Positions 45,380 through 55,420 are shown, counted from the stretch's first letter. The stretch is 64,000 bases of DNA from Bacteroidota bacterium (GCA_016702705.1 JADJDM010000001.1:558001-622000), one strand, 5' to 3'. Translations and numbers: made by a program. The notes: generated from the letters alone by a model not told the origin.

Positions 45380-48300
45380 TTACTGCACAATAATTTTTAC
45401 TGATTGGCTGTAACCATTGAAAGAAACATTAAGCAAATACTGCCCCGCTTCTAATTGTTTTTCAGGAGACACTAAAAACTTTGTTGTTTTTAATTCGTTC
45501 GTTTCAATCACTTTTGAATAAACCAAAGCACCTTTCATGTCCATCACTTTTACAATTGCATCGTGGTTGTTTTCTATATCAGAAAAATCGATTGCAAATG
45601 TTCCGTTTGAAGGATTAGGATAAACACTAAATGAAACATTACTTGCTTCATCTTTAACAACAGAAACAATATATGAATATTCGTTTTGCCCATTAAAATC
45701 AAATTGATTTAATCTGTAGTAGTTTGTTCCTTTTGAAGAGTTGTAATCGACTAGATTATAGTTTAGGTTAGAAGTGCTATTTCCATTTAATGCTTTTGAA
45801 TCTACTTCTCCAATTGCAATAAAGTTTACACCATCAATCGATTTCTCCACAACAAATCTATCGTTATTTATTTCGGTAGCTGTTGTCCAATTTAAACAAA
45901 CATTTTCCTTGCAATTTTCTGCGTTTAAATTAACCAATTCGATTGGTAATGGATTTGAACCAGTAACGATATCCGCTAAAGCAAACTTACTAAAGGTGGT
46001 GAAATTAACTGAGGAAGTAATTTGACCAGCAGGTGCTGCGCTTCCAGCACCTCCAATATCAAACCAAACAGTGCCTGCTCCAATTGTTTTTGCAACGCGC
46101 AGTTGAGTTTGATCAACAACACCATCTGTTCCATCATAATAAATAGTAATCGCACCACTTGTAATTGCACTTGCTAAATCGCAATCAACTTGGTAATATC
46201 TTACTTGTGAAACGGTATCAATACTTGCTGAACCAAATGTATATCCTAAATCCATTGCATCTGTAAAAACTGCTTCACCAGTGTAAATAGTGTTCACAGC
46301 AGTTGCATGATCCATTGTTAATTCAAATGGACTTGAGTAGCCACCTCTTCCAACAGGAAAACTTAAGTTAGTACCTGCAGTACCTGTAGACATGTTTATT
46401 TTCATTGGTCCATCAACATAACTTGCAGCAGAGCCTAAATTTGTTGTGACATTCTCATCAAGGAAACTTAAAAAATTAGCAGAAGTTGTAGTTATATTTC
46501 CGTTAGTAAGAGTAAGATTTCCACCTGCCCTAATTATTAGTGGGTCGTTAAGAGTAAGATTCCCACCTGTTCTATCCATTGTTACTCTTAAAAAACTTGG
46601 GTCCTTAGTTCCATTATTAGTAAAGGTAGTTGTTGCATTACCATCAAAAGTAATCCGCGAAGCTGCCCCTGTACCAAATACTACAGAATCCGAGGTTGAT
46701 CTGATTTCTATATTACCAGAAAATGTTGAATTGGTATTTGTTGATACAACCAAAGCTCCTGTACTAGTTCGTAAAAATTGCGTCGTGCCATTGAAATCGT
46801 CAGCAACTGTATTTCCTAAATTCCAATTACCTGCTCCAGCATTAGTAAACCTAGTAGTTGTTCCGCTAGCAAATGTATTTCCTCCAGTTGAGTTTTGTGA
46901 TGCCGTGCCATTTGCTGTGAACAAATTAGTGGTACCATTAAAAGTACTATATGCTAAATTAATATTTGGTGAAGTAAGAGTTAAACTTCCATTCCATGTA
47001 CAAGGTGCATTTAAACTCCCTACAGTAATGATACTATTTGTTGCAGCACCACTTACAGTTGATTGGGCTAATGCTCCATTTTGCGTTACATGATAGAAGT
47101 TCACATTTGTTGCCCCTAATATTGTTCCATCAATTAATCTACCTGTATTAGTAAAGGTTATACTTGAATTTGCATTGTTTGCCCCAATATTTATATCGCC
47201 GGTAGAAGTAGCTAATGAATTAAGCCTTAAAGTACTTTCAAATGTACAATTATTAGGATTTGCATTAGCCTCTGCAAAAGTAATATTACCTGTTAACGAA
47301 ACATCAACAACAACTGGTCCTTTAAAAGTGTGACTATTAGCTGTGGCTCCATTTGATCTGCCTACATAAAACCCACCAACAGTAGTAGAATTCATGGAAG
47401 TGGTACCATAATAACAATTACCCAAACTAGATACACCAATAATAAAATTGTTATTTGTTCCACCGTTAGCGAAAGCATTAAAAGTAGCATTTGCGAAACA
47501 AGTGTCAGGAGTACCACCATCTCCCATTCTCCAACGCGAAGCAGAATTTGTAGCTGTAAAGGTTACGTTATTATAAAATCTATTTCCTCCCAAAGCGCAC
47601 ACATCATCATTAGCAAGTGTTTTAGTAAAACTTCCAACTCCATGCAACTCCATGTTTCCAATACATACCTTACCCGTATTTATAGTCAAGGGTATTGGAA
47701 AGCTAGCAGTTCCAACATCAGTTCCAGTAAAATTAACATAGGTTGAATCATCCGTATCAGTAAAAGATATTGCCGAGCCTAGCGCATCAGAAATAATAGA
47801 ACCGCCACTTAAAGTGCATGTTATTAAACCATTGGCAACACCAGGAGCACTTGTTATTGTTAAATCGTTCCCTTGTAAATTCCACACTCCAGCAGTGTGG
47901 TCGTATTCGGATGTAATTAGAATATTTTGATTACTAATTATTGCTGGACTCAATCCTGAAGTATTATTTACGGTAAGTTTATAAAATGTTTCCTGAGCAA
48001 GAGGTGTAGTAATTGTTTGTGATACAGTTGTTCCATTCAATTGAACTGTTCCATTATTTTCTACGAAAGGATCAGGTGCAGTACTAGTAACCATCCAATT
48101 TCCTGCTACATTAAGCTGTCTATTACTCACTGTAACATCCAACACTGCTGAGCCTGAAATTAATAAGTCATTGCTAACGGTGGTTGCAGCAGCTAATGAT
48201 TTGGTTCCAGATTTAGAAATACTTAAATTATAATATGAATTAGTGTGGCTTGTTTGCGCTCCAGCAAAATCATAAGCAACCGTGTTTCCATTTGCTGTTG

Positions 48301-49750
48301 CAGTTAATGTAGTAAGTGAATAATTTGCATCCGATACATCCAAAGTTAAACTTGAATTTGCTCCTTGAGTTAAAGCTGCACCACCTAATGTACTTGTTAC
48401 TGTGATGGATCCATTATTTGTAAGATTTGTTCCAGTAACTAAATTTGGAATTAAAAATGTACCAGTTGCTTGACGGGTCCCTGTTATAGTATAACTACTA
48501 CCTGCCGCTGAACTATTACTTGCTGAAAATGTCCCATTATTAGTAATATTACCTGAAATGGTAAAAAGTTCATCAATCGCAGAGCAATCCCAATTACCTG
48601 TAGCAGTTATGTTAAATCCACCAAAATCTTTCGTGCCATTTGCACTTGTGTGATTAATTGTTCCATCAAGTGTAGTTAAACCAGCAACTGCGAAATTAAC
48701 CTCGCCAATATTTAAAACTGCACCAACCGGCACACCTAAAGTGGTTCCAATTGTAAAATCTCCTGTTGAAGCTGTGCTTGTTCCAATTGTTGTTGTACCA
48801 TTTATTATACCTGATCCAGCAACATCTATTATTGCCCCTGCTACCGTATTGTCTATAGTATTTGTTCCATTAGCAGTAAAACTATTCGACATTATTAAGG
48901 TTTCGGCAGCATTCATGTTTATTGCCCCACCGTTATTTAGTGTTACAGCGCCTGTTAAGTTTTTATTACCTAATGCACCGTTAATATTTAAAATGCCATT
49001 TATTGTGGAAAGTGTAGTAACTGTAAAAGTAGCATCACTAACATTTAAAGTAGCACCTGCAACAACGTTTAGAGTTGTAGAATTCGTGTAAGAGCCTGCC
49101 GAGGTTACACTGTTTACAGTAGTTGTTCCATTTATAACAGTAGAGTTAACAGCTAAAATGCCTGCAACATTATTGTAAGTAATACTATTTGTTCCGTTAC
49201 AAGTAAAAGAACCCGATATTGTTAAGGTTTCTGCGGCATTAAAAATAATTGCTCCTCCATTAGAAAAGGTGACATTTCCTGTTAATGTTTTTGCACCTGT
49301 TGCATTAGCAAAAGCCAAAGAACCACCTATAGCAGAAGTTGAACCAACTCTAAAATCAATTCCTGGTAATGAAAGGCTAGCTCCTGAAACTAAATTGAAA
49401 GTTCCTAAAACTTCTAGATCTCTATTTGCATTAGGGGCAGAAGTAGTAACTGCACCTGTGGTACCAACCTCCAAAACATCAGTAATACGCAAAGTTCTTG
49501 CATTTACAGTGAAATGAATGGTTCCAAGCAAATTCACAGATTTACACGTATCTGTAAGGTTAATATTTACAATTACTCCAGCTGGTATTACAACACTATC
49601 AGCGGTTTGCGGAACAACACCACCAATCCAAGTTGTGGTTAATGACCAATTGCTAGATGTTGCATTAGTTGCCGTTATTGTTGCCGCAGTAGTTTTAAAA
49701 AAAGCTGCTAGACTGAGCATTAAGGTAAAAAGGAAGTAAATCTTTCTCAT
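45380..49750 (-). CDS. Very large secreted beta-repeat protein with T9SS type A sorting domain
   Basis: 1456 residues with a signal peptide (to about 22, FFKTTA). The N terminus resembles a G8 domain (NWSLTTTWIGGVVPQTADSVVIPAG). About 1000 residues of Asn/Thr/Gly-rich repeats follow, such as 'AETLTISGSFTCNGTNSI' and 'AETLIMSNSFTANGTNTI', about 90-100 residues apart, probably a parallel beta-helix. A C-terminal Ig/fibronectin-like region (VDQTQLRVAKTIGAG) leads to the sorting signal SFSVYPNPSNGTFAIDFS through QLEAGQYLLNVSF to SQSVKIIVQ. Expected on the cell surface or in the medium via T9SS. Probably an adhesin; the Thr/Asn bias means much of its antisense frame is open, but only this strand is coding. 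Confidence 0.9.
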   Translation of the reverse strand: MRKIYFLFTLMLSLAAFFKTTAATITATNATSSNWSLTTTWIGGVVPQTADSVVIPAGVIVNINLTDTCKSVNLLGTIHFTVNARTLRITDVLEVGTTGAVTTSAPNANRDLEVLGTFNLVSGASLSLPGIDFRVGSTSAIGGSLAFANATGAKTLTGNVTFSNGGAIIFNAAETLTISGSFTCNGTNSITYNNVAGILAVNSTVINGTTTVNSVTSAGSYTNSTTLNVVAGATLNVSDATFTVTTLSTINGILNINGALGNKNLTGAVTLNNGGAINMNAAETLIMSNSFTANGTNTIDNTVAGAIIDVAGSGIINGTTTIGTSTASTGDFTIGTTLGVPVGAVLNIGEVNFAVAGLTTLDGTINHTSANGTKDFGGFNITATGNWDCSAIDELFTISGNITNNGTFSASNSSAAGSSYTITGTRQATGTFLIPNLVTGTNLTNNGSITVTSTLGGAALTQGANSSLTLDVSDANYSLTTLTATANGNTVAYDFAGAQTSHTNSYYNLSISKSGTKSLAAATTVSNDLLISGSAVLDVTVSNRQLNVAGNWMVTSTAPDPFVENNGTVQLNGTTVSQTITTPLAQETFYKLTVNNTSGLSPAIISNQNILITSEYDHTAGVWNLQGNDLTITSAPGVANGLITCTLSGGSIISDALGSAISFTDTDDSTYVNFTGTDVGTASFPIPLTINTGKVCIGNMELHGVGSFTKTLANDDVCALGGNRFYNNVTFTATNSASRWRMGDGGTPDTCFANATFNAFANGGTNNNFIIGVSSLGNCYYGTTSMNSTTVGGFYVGRSNGATANSHTFKGPVVVDVSLTGNITFAEANANPNNCTFESTLRLNSLATSTGDINIGANNANSSITFTNTGRLIDGTILGATNVNFYHVTQNGALAQSTVSGAATNSIITVGSLNAPCTWNGSLTLTSPNINLAYSTFNGTTNLFTANGTASQNSTGGNTFASGTTTRFTNAGAGNWNLGNTVADDFNGTTQFLRTSTGALVVSTNTNSTFSGNIEIRSTSDSVVFGTGAASRITFDGNATTTFTNNGTKDPSFLRVTMDRTGGNLTLNDPLIIRAGGNLTLTNGNITTTSANFLSFLDENVTTNLGSAASYVDGPMKINMSTGTAGTNLSFPVGRGGYSSPFELTMDHATAVNTIYTGEAVFTDAMDLGYTFGSASIDTVSQVRYYQVDCDLASAITSGAITIYYDGTDGVVDQTQLRVAKTIGAGTVWFDIGGAGSAAPAGQITSSVNFTTFSKFALADIVTGSNPLPIELVNLNAENCKENVCLNWTTATEINNDRFVVEKSIDGVNFIAIGEVDSKALNGNSTSNLNYNLVDYNSSKGTNYYRLNQFDFNGQNEYSYIVSVVKDEASNVSFSVYPNPSNGTFAIDFSDIENNHDAIVKVMDMKGALVYSKVIETNELKTTKFLVSPEKQLEAGQYLLNVSFNGYSQSVKIIVQ

Positions 49751-49872
49751 GTATGTAAAATTAGCTAATTTATTGTAACAGACAAGTTATTTGCTTAATT
49801 TTTAGCTCTTTATGATTTTTTTGATTCGTTAAACTCAATCAATATGCTGTTTTTAATTCTAACTTTGTAAAA

Positions 49873-50349
49873 ATGATGTCCTCTAGCCTAAACGAAGTAA
49901 AAAAAGAACTACTAAATCTCACTCCGAAAGAGTTGGCTGAGATGTGCGTTGCTTTGGCTAAATACAAAAAAGACAATAAGGAATATTTAGATTTTTTGCT
50001 TTTCGAAGCTCATAATAAAACAGATTACATCAACAGAATAAAAGAAGAAATTGATGAGGCTTTTATTTTAATGAAGGGGCAAGGCAATTTGTATTACAAC
50101 AAAAAGAGTTTACGAAAAGTGTTGCGCTTAATTGGCAAATACAGCAAATACCTTGGAGAAAAAACTGCGAGCATTGAATTGCTTATTTATTTCTGTTTAA
50201 AATTAAAAAAATCAGGAATTCCATATCATGAAAGCAAGTTGATTGTAAATATGTATGAGCAGCAAATAAAAAAGATTACTACACTTGTTAACTCATTGCA
50301 CGAAGATATACAGGCGGATTACTCAAGTGACTTAGAAAAGATTATGTAA
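49873..50349 (+). CDS. Small helical cytoplasmic protein of unknown function
   Basis: 158 residues, no signal peptide, entirely helical and Lys-rich. It begins VKKELLNLTPKELAEMCVAL and includes 'YYNKKSLRKVLRLIGKYSKY'. The helical, solenoid-like look resembles helical-bundle proteins conserved within Bacteroidota, but I recognise no named family. Met at 49873 or 49876 may start it. Downstream lies the GGAGACACAGAG palindrome. Divergent from the 45380 gene. Confidence 0.6.
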   Translation: MMSSSLNEVKKELLNLTPKELAEMCVALAKYKKDNKEYLDFLLFEAHNKTDYINRIKEEIDEAFILMKGQGNLYYNKKSLRKVLRLIGKYSKYLGEKTASIELLIYFCLKLKKSGIPYHESKLIVNMYEQQIKKITTLVNSLHEDIQADYSSDLEKIM

Positions 50350-50365
50350 TTGATGTTTAGCAAAT

Positions 50366-50440
50366 TTTAACGCGGAGACACAGAGGACACAAAGTTTCGC
50401 AGAGAGATTTCGTTAAACTCTCTGTGTCTCCGTGGTAAGT
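50366..50440. repeat. GGAGACACAGAG-type palindromic element
   Basis: CGGAGACACAGAG (50373-50385) and CTCTGTGTCTCCG (50420-50432) form a perfect 13-bp stem with a 34-base spacer that itself contains GACACAAAG and AGAGAG fragments of the same type. It sits between convergent genes. This kind of sequence ('accacggagacacagag') is a common dispersed intergenic palindrome in Bacteroidota and other genomes, from memory. Confidence 0.65.
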
Positions 50441-50441
50441 T

Positions 50442-51074
50442 TTATAAATCAACCTTTACTTTAAATCTAATTTCTACATCTGTTTCTCCAGGAGCGAAAG
50501 TTCCATCTTTTGCATTCGGTTGGTGGCGCAATGTAACTCTAAACGGGTATTGAGAACCAGTTGTATTTCCATAAGTACGAATCTTAAACTGTTGACCAAT
50601 ACCTCTACTATTCGCATCTAAATCTAAATAAGTAATTTTTACTCCCGAGCTAGTTAACATTGCTGAGTAAGGCGTACCTATTGGGTTTGTTTGCTCAAAA
50701 AAGAACATGTGTTCTTGTCCTTCAGTAACTACTTCATTTGATATAGAATCCGCTGGTGTTTTAGTTTCATCCAACAAAATAATTTCCGCTAAATAGGTAG
50801 TTGTATCATTTAACGTAATTAAAGAATCAGCAGCATTTGGTAAAAAACCACCAGCGCTTCCGCCATCACCATCTGCATCCTTAAAAATAAATGGAGAGCC
50901 CGTAATTTGCAATCCACTCACTGAATCTTTAATGTAAATCTTCATTGTTGTAATAACCTCTCCCTGATTTGTTGGCGCTGGGTTGTTTGGCGCTGGGTCT
51001 TCTTTTTTGTCTTTTTTACATGCTGCAAAAATTAAAACAATTGCTGCTACTAAAGTGATTAATGTTGTTTTCAT
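50442..51074 (-). CDS. Lipoprotein partner of a TonB receptor (periplasmic-binding-fold label)
   Basis: 210 residues. Lipobox FAAC19 and an acidic/Pro linker (KKDKKEDPAPNNPAPTNQ), then a beta-rich domain: FIFKDADGDGGSAGGFLP, TYLAEIILLDETKTPADSIS, EGQEHMFFFEQ and PFRVTLRHQPNAKDGTFAPG ending ETDVEIRFKV. Such proteins lie immediately downstream of TonB-dependent receptors in Bacteroidota and are often labelled 'type 1 periplasmic binding fold', although no such fold is evident to me. Probably a surface or periplasmic accessory of the receptor whose stop lies 26 bases upstream. Confidence 0.7.
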   Translation of the reverse strand: MKTTLITLVAAIVLIFAACKKDKKEDPAPNNPAPTNQGEVITTMKIYIKDSVSGLQITGSPFIFKDADGDGGSAGGFLPNAADSLITLNDTTTYLAEIILLDETKTPADSISNEVVTEGQEHMFFFEQTNPIGTPYSAMLTSSGVKITYLDLDANSRGIGQQFKIRTYGNTTGSQYPFRVTLRHQPNAKDGTFAPGETDVEIRFKVKVDL

Positions 51075-51099
51075 GTTTTTTGTTTTAAATTAGTTTTGT

Positions 51100-53427
51100 T
51101 TATTGTGTCTTCTTGTCAAAAATGGTAAAAGGAACATTCAACCTAAATTGAATATTTGTTCCAACTGCATTTGTGTAATATCTGAATCTGTCTAAATAAT
51201 CTCTGTAAATTTTATTGGTAACGTTGCTTCCACTAATTCCAATTCCGATCTCTTGATTTTTTACTTTTATTTTTGTTGCAACATCAAAGCCTACTAAATA
51301 GTATGAGTTTGGAGGTGCTGCGTAATCACTGTTTTGAGGAATGCGCCATTGTTTTGTTATGTACTCAAAAGATGCTGAAGCGTATGTTTTTTTGAAACGT
51401 TTTGTGTCTTTTAATTTATACGTTAAGCTTGCTTCAACTCTATCAGAAGGCATCCAAACCAGCCAATCGTTGTTTGTTAAATCTTGTCCGCGTAAAAACA
51501 TTCCTTTCACTTGTACAAACGTATTTTTCACAAACTCCACATTAATTTTATAATCAATTCCCGAAATCAATGCATCGGTTTGCTTATAATAAAACACAGG
51601 GAAAGCACCTTTAATTGTAAGTTCCGGAACAGTTCCAGGGCTTAAGTAAATAAATCCTTTGAAGTAATTTGAGTAAACTGTAATGTCTGCTTCAATACGT
51701 TTGTTTTTAAAACTACCTGTAGATATAAAACTATAACAGCGCTCTTGTTCTATTTTTTCATCGCCTTTTTCAATAGATGCTGAACCATGATGCAATCCGT
51801 TTGAGTATAATTCGTTTACGGCAGGCGCTCTCCAAGCTGTACTTAAATTAGTAAAGAAATGTAATTGATGTGTTGGTTTATAAATCCAGCCAGTATTTAC
51901 ACTTAGGTTTTTAAACTTTAGGTAGGGTGATTGTAAGTCGTTTCCTTTGTAATAATAACTCTGCAAGTACTTTTCATCGTAACGTACACCTAATTCCAAT
52001 TCGTACTTGTGTTTTATATAACGCTCAATTGCAAATGCACCCCAAGTATTATTAATAAAATTAGGAATCAAATACCTGCCTAAATACACATTGGTTTGGT
52101 TCATATAACTTGCACCATAAGTCCCACGAAACGAATTTATATTATCATGCTCCCAAGCAACATCAAAGGTTTTAGATGTAATACGATAATCCAAATCTGC
52201 CTTTGTTGTATCATAAGAGCTAGAATTTTTAGGAATGTGTTTATCAAACTCCTTTCTAATATTGTATTGATACGCTGCTGTTACATACAATCGCGAGCGC
52301 ATTCCTGTGTGCACATGGAATTTTGACTTTACTAATTCGTGCTCAATCTCTTGCTTTGGCCTTCCGATATAATAAGAAAAAGGAGCTAAACTATCCTGTG
52401 GTTTAGCACTTGCAAATGCAGATTTTAAATCGGTAAGATTGCCAATATGTGCCCCACTAAAAACACCGATGGTAGAATTAAACTGAGAATAAAATAATTC
52501 TATCCCCACTTTTTTTCTATGATAACCTAATGTGTACGAGAAGTTTTTTTCTTGAACTCCTGTGTTCTTCAAGTAATACTCAGGTGTTTTCATATTGCCA
52601 CCTTGCTTAATAGTTCCTTGCACACGCCACGCAAAGCCTTTTACTTTTTCAAAACTACCTTGCATAATACCTGATACAACCCCCGCTCTGCCATTCGATA
52701 GTCCAATCGCATTTATTTCGCCAGTTACAGCAGCGGTATCAGGCAAAGCATCGGGTTCTAATAAAATGGCTCCAGCGATAGCATCACTACCATAACGAAC
52801 GCTTGCGGCACCTTTTACGATACGAATTTTCTTTGCCATAAATGGGTCGATTTCTGGAGCATGCTCATTTCCCCATTGTTGACCTTCTTGGCGTATTCCG
52901 TTATTTAAAATCAAAATACGATATCCTTGCAAACCGTGAATCATAGGCTTAGAAATACTTGCCCCTGTATTGAGCGTTGTAATTCCAGCACTTCCTTTTA
53001 AAGCATCTGCGAGTGTTTTACCTTTTGCTTTATCAATCTCTTCTTGTTTGATGTTATCAATTGTTTGCGTTGGTTTGTAATCAACTCTTTCAATAATTTC
53101 TACATCGGCTAATTCATGCAAACTATGAGGTAATTTAAAATTAACACGTGTGTTTTTACTTACACTTACTTTAATAGAAGTATCAGCACAACCTAAATGT
53201 ATAATACGAATAGTGTAATCACCTGCACAGAGGTTTTCAATTTTAAACTCTCCCTCTTCATTTGAATTGGTACTGAAATTAATTTCCTTCACCGAAACAA
53301 TAGTAAACTCCAATGGTTCACCATCATCCTTATCGGTAATTTTTCCTGTGAGTGTAAAATTACACTCTTGAGCAAAGGCACTTGCAAATGAGAGTAGGAA
53401 TAAAAATGTATGTATTATTTTTCGCAC
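51100..53427 (-). CDS. TonB-dependent outer-membrane receptor
   Basis: 775 residues. Signal peptide (LSFASAFAQ), then an N-terminal carboxypeptidase-like module (about 22-105: LTGKITDKDDGEPLEFTIVS), then the plug domain (about 115-230) with GKTLADALKGSAGITTLNTG and PMIHGLQGYRILILNNGIRQ and RIVKGAASVRYGSDAIAGAI, then the beta-barrel ending NVPFTIFDKKTQ. It takes up a ligand across the outer membrane using TonB energy. HuvA-like metal or haem receptors share the 'QQWGNEHAPEIDP' feature; substrate unproven, though zinc or copper is a reasonable guess. It heads the pair with the downstream lipoprotein. Confidence 0.93.
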   Translation of the reverse strand: MRKIIHTFLFLLSFASAFAQECNFTLTGKITDKDDGEPLEFTIVSVKEINFSTNSNEEGEFKIENLCAGDYTIRIIHLGCADTSIKVSVSKNTRVNFKLPHSLHELADVEIIERVDYKPTQTIDNIKQEEIDKAKGKTLADALKGSAGITTLNTGASISKPMIHGLQGYRILILNNGIRQEGQQWGNEHAPEIDPFMAKKIRIVKGAASVRYGSDAIAGAILLEPDALPDTAAVTGEINAIGLSNGRAGVVSGIMQGSFEKVKGFAWRVQGTIKQGGNMKTPEYYLKNTGVQEKNFSYTLGYHRKKVGIELFYSQFNSTIGVFSGAHIGNLTDLKSAFASAKPQDSLAPFSYYIGRPKQEIEHELVKSKFHVHTGMRSRLYVTAAYQYNIRKEFDKHIPKNSSSYDTTKADLDYRITSKTFDVAWEHDNINSFRGTYGASYMNQTNVYLGRYLIPNFINNTWGAFAIERYIKHKYELELGVRYDEKYLQSYYYKGNDLQSPYLKFKNLSVNTGWIYKPTHQLHFFTNLSTAWRAPAVNELYSNGLHHGSASIEKGDEKIEQERCYSFISTGSFKNKRIEADITVYSNYFKGFIYLSPGTVPELTIKGAFPVFYYKQTDALISGIDYKINVEFVKNTFVQVKGMFLRGQDLTNNDWLVWMPSDRVEASLTYKLKDTKRFKKTYASASFEYITKQWRIPQNSDYAAPPNSYYLVGFDVATKIKVKNQEIGIGISGSNVTNKIYRDYLDRFRYYTNAVGTNIQFRLNVPFTIFDKKTQ

Positions 53428-53448
53428 TTTGTTTGTACGAAGTATTAT

Positions 53449-53658
53449 TTATGGAACTGGATCGTAGCCATGTGGTCCCCAGGGATGGCATTTGAAAATC
53501 CTTTTTAAACTTAACCAACCACCTTTTAATGCCCCGTGCTTTTTTAATGCTTCAATACTGTATTGAGAGCAAGTAGGCTGAAACCTGCATGCGGCAGGCG
53601 TATGGGGTGAAATGGCAGATTGGTAAAACTTAACCAATGCTATAAATAAATACTTCAA
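53449..53658 (-). CDS. yidD: Membrane protein insertion efficiency factor YidD
   Basis: 69 residues matching the family throughout: FYQSAISPHTPAACRFQPTC, SQYSIEALKKHGALKGGWLS and the CHPWGPHGYDPVP end. Helps YidC-dependent insertion of inner-membrane proteins. Usually located with rnpA and yidC; here it is separated from them and sits between a small exported protein and a TonB receptor. Transcription may continue into the receptor gene 21 bases downstream. Confidence 0.95.
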   Translation of the reverse strand: MKYLFIALVKFYQSAISPHTPAACRFQPTCSQYSIEALKKHGALKGGWLSLKRIFKCHPWGPHGYDPVP

Positions 53659-53698
53659 TTTTTTTGGTTTAACAATGAATGAATAAAACTCAGTAATG

Positions 53699-54040
53699 TT
53701 AAACTGCAGGCGGGCCTCTTAAAAAAGAAAAGCTAGTGAAAAAACTTGGAAGGGATTCCTGATAAAAAGAAAAAACAATTTGTTCTCCACTTTGCTTAAG
53801 AGGCGAACAATCTATAATAAATTTAAAAACCGTAAAATAAACTGGAGTTTCAAACTTCTCTAAATCACAATTTTGAGTGGTGTTATCATCTGTAAAAGTA
53901 TCTTCCGAACCATCTCCTATGCTTTGCTCAAGCATGTGATTATGGCCCATTAATTTATGAATGTACACTTTGGGTAATGCTGTAAAAAGCACTACAACCA
54001 AAAGCACTAAACTCATAAATATGTGAAGTTTCTTTTTCAT
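53699..54040 (-). CDS. Small exported His-containing protein of unknown function
   Basis: 113 residues. Signal peptide MKKKLHIFMSLVLLVVVLFT, then KVYIHKLMGHNHMLEQ, an H-x3-M-x-H-x-H cluster, an acidic middle (GSEDTFTDDN), two Cys and the end SFLRGPPAV. Small proteins with an early His cluster and a terminal 'LRGPP' are common in Bacteroidota beside metal-receptor genes; I cannot name the family. It lies 40 bases upstream of yidD on the same strand as the TonB receptor. Metal sensing or binding is an inference. Confidence 0.6.
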   Translation of the reverse strand: MKKKLHIFMSLVLLVVVLFTALPKVYIHKLMGHNHMLEQSIGDGSEDTFTDDNTTQNCDLEKFETPVYFTVFKFIIDCSPLKQSGEQIVFSFYQESLPSFFTSFSFLRGPPAV

Positions 54041-54115
54041 CTACGTAGCAAATATATAAAACAAATCTCATTTGCACCAAATTTTGCATATTTGTATAAA
54101 ATTTAGGGAGCAATT

Positions 54116-55420
54116 ATGGATACTATTTCAACAATATATACTTACTATTTACAAGCTGGGCAAAAAATTTGCACGGATACGCGCAAAGCAGAAAAAGGTG
54201 CTTTGTTTTTTGCATTACGCGGTCCAAACTTTAACGCAAACGAATTAGCACAAAAAGCATTAGACTTAGGTTGTTCCTGTGCTATTATTGATGATGCTAA
54301 TTTTAAAACAAGTGAAAAAACGATTTTAGTTGAAGATAGCTTAAAAACATTGCAGGCTATTGCCAATCATCATCGCAAACAATTAAGTATTCCGGTTTTA
54401 GGAATTACAGGAAGCAATGGAAAAACAACTTCTAAAGAATTGATAAACGCTGTTCTTTCTAAAAAATTTAAAACACTTGCAACCGAAGGAAATCTAAATA
54501 ATCACATTGGTGTTACTTTAACTCTATTAAGCATAACTAAAGAACATGAATTTGCCATTATTGAAATGGGAGCAAATCACCAAGGAGAAATAAACGATTT
54601 ATCTGAAATTGCTGAACCTGATTTTGGAATCATAACAAACATTGGAAAAGCACACTTAGAAGGATTTGGAGGCATTGAAGGTGTAAAAAAAGGCAAGAGC
54701 GAACTATACAAATACATTGCAAAGAAAAAAGGTAAAATATTTTTACATGGTGATGACGATGTATTACAAGACCTATCTAAAGACAACGACAAAATAACTT
54801 ACGGTACAAAAAAATTGTATGATGTAGTCGGCAAAATAAAACCTGAAGCGGAAAAAGTTCAGTTTGCTTGGCGCACAAGATATACGGCGCCTGAATTACA
54901 AAAAGCCGAATTTATTCCTACAAACATTGTTGGAATATATAATTACTATAATTTACTATGCGCAGCATGTGTAGGAAACTATTTTAAGGTTGAAGAGAAA
55001 GACATTAATGATGCGCTTTCTAATTACGAACCAAGTAATAACCGTTCGCAATTACATAAGACGGAAAAGAACACCTTGATACTAGATTATTACAATGCTA
55101 ATCCCACAAGCATGCGTGCAGCAATTGAAAATTTTGCAAATATTAATACAGAAAATAAAATGCTCATACTTGGTGATATGCTTGAACTTGGAGAAGAATC
55201 AATTCAAGAGCATGAAGCAATTATTGCACTGCTAAAAGAAAAAAACTTGAATAATCATTTGTTGGTAGTACCAATATTCCACTCTATTCAAACTGAAAAA
55301 AGTTTTGTTGATTCGGACAAAGCGCAAGAATACTTGCAATCAAATCCATCAAAGGATAAAACAATTTTAATAAAAGGTTCAAGGGGAATTAAATTAGAGA
55401 AAGTTCTTCCTGTATTATAA
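54116..55420 (+). CDS. murF: UDP-N-acetylmuramoyl-tripeptide--D-alanyl-D-alanine ligase
   Basis: 434 residues. N-terminal UDP-binding domain (CTDTRKAEKGALFFALRGPN), central ATPase with P-loop LGITGSNGKTTSKELI, the LNNHIGVTLTLL and EMGANHQGEI motifs, and the C-terminal domain with LDYYNANPTSM and LGDMLELGEES. It adds D-Ala-D-Ala to the UDP-MurNAc-tripeptide in the cytoplasm. Complete. A GGGAG-like ribosome site is visible 8 bases before the ATG. The GNAT gene overlaps its stop by one base. Confidence 0.97.
   Translation: MDTISTIYTYYLQAGQKICTDTRKAEKGALFFALRGPNFNANELAQKALDLGCSCAIIDDANFKTSEKTILVEDSLKTLQAIANHHRKQLSIPVLGITGSNGKTTSKELINAVLSKKFKTLATEGNLNNHIGVTLTLLSITKEHEFAIIEMGANHQGEINDLSEIAEPDFGIITNIGKAHLEGFGGIEGVKKGKSELYKYIAKKKGKIFLHGDDDVLQDLSKDNDKITYGTKKLYDVVGKIKPEAEKVQFAWRTRYTAPELQKAEFIPTNIVGIYNYYNLLCAACVGNYFKVEEKDINDALSNYEPSNNRSQLHKTEKNTLILDYYNANPTSMRAAIENFANINTENKMLILGDMLELGEESIQEHEAIIALLKEKNLNNHLLVVPIFHSIQTEKSFVDSDKAQEYLQSNPSKDKTILIKGSRGIKLEKVLPVL

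Noticed and set aside
46446..47093. 215-residue open frame on the + strand inside the large T9SS gene
   Set aside because: It is an antisense shadow of Asn/Thr-rich repeat codons; its translation is a Val/Pro/Leu mix with no domain, and the minus-strand gene is continuous. Same for 48741-49091 and 49269-49739.
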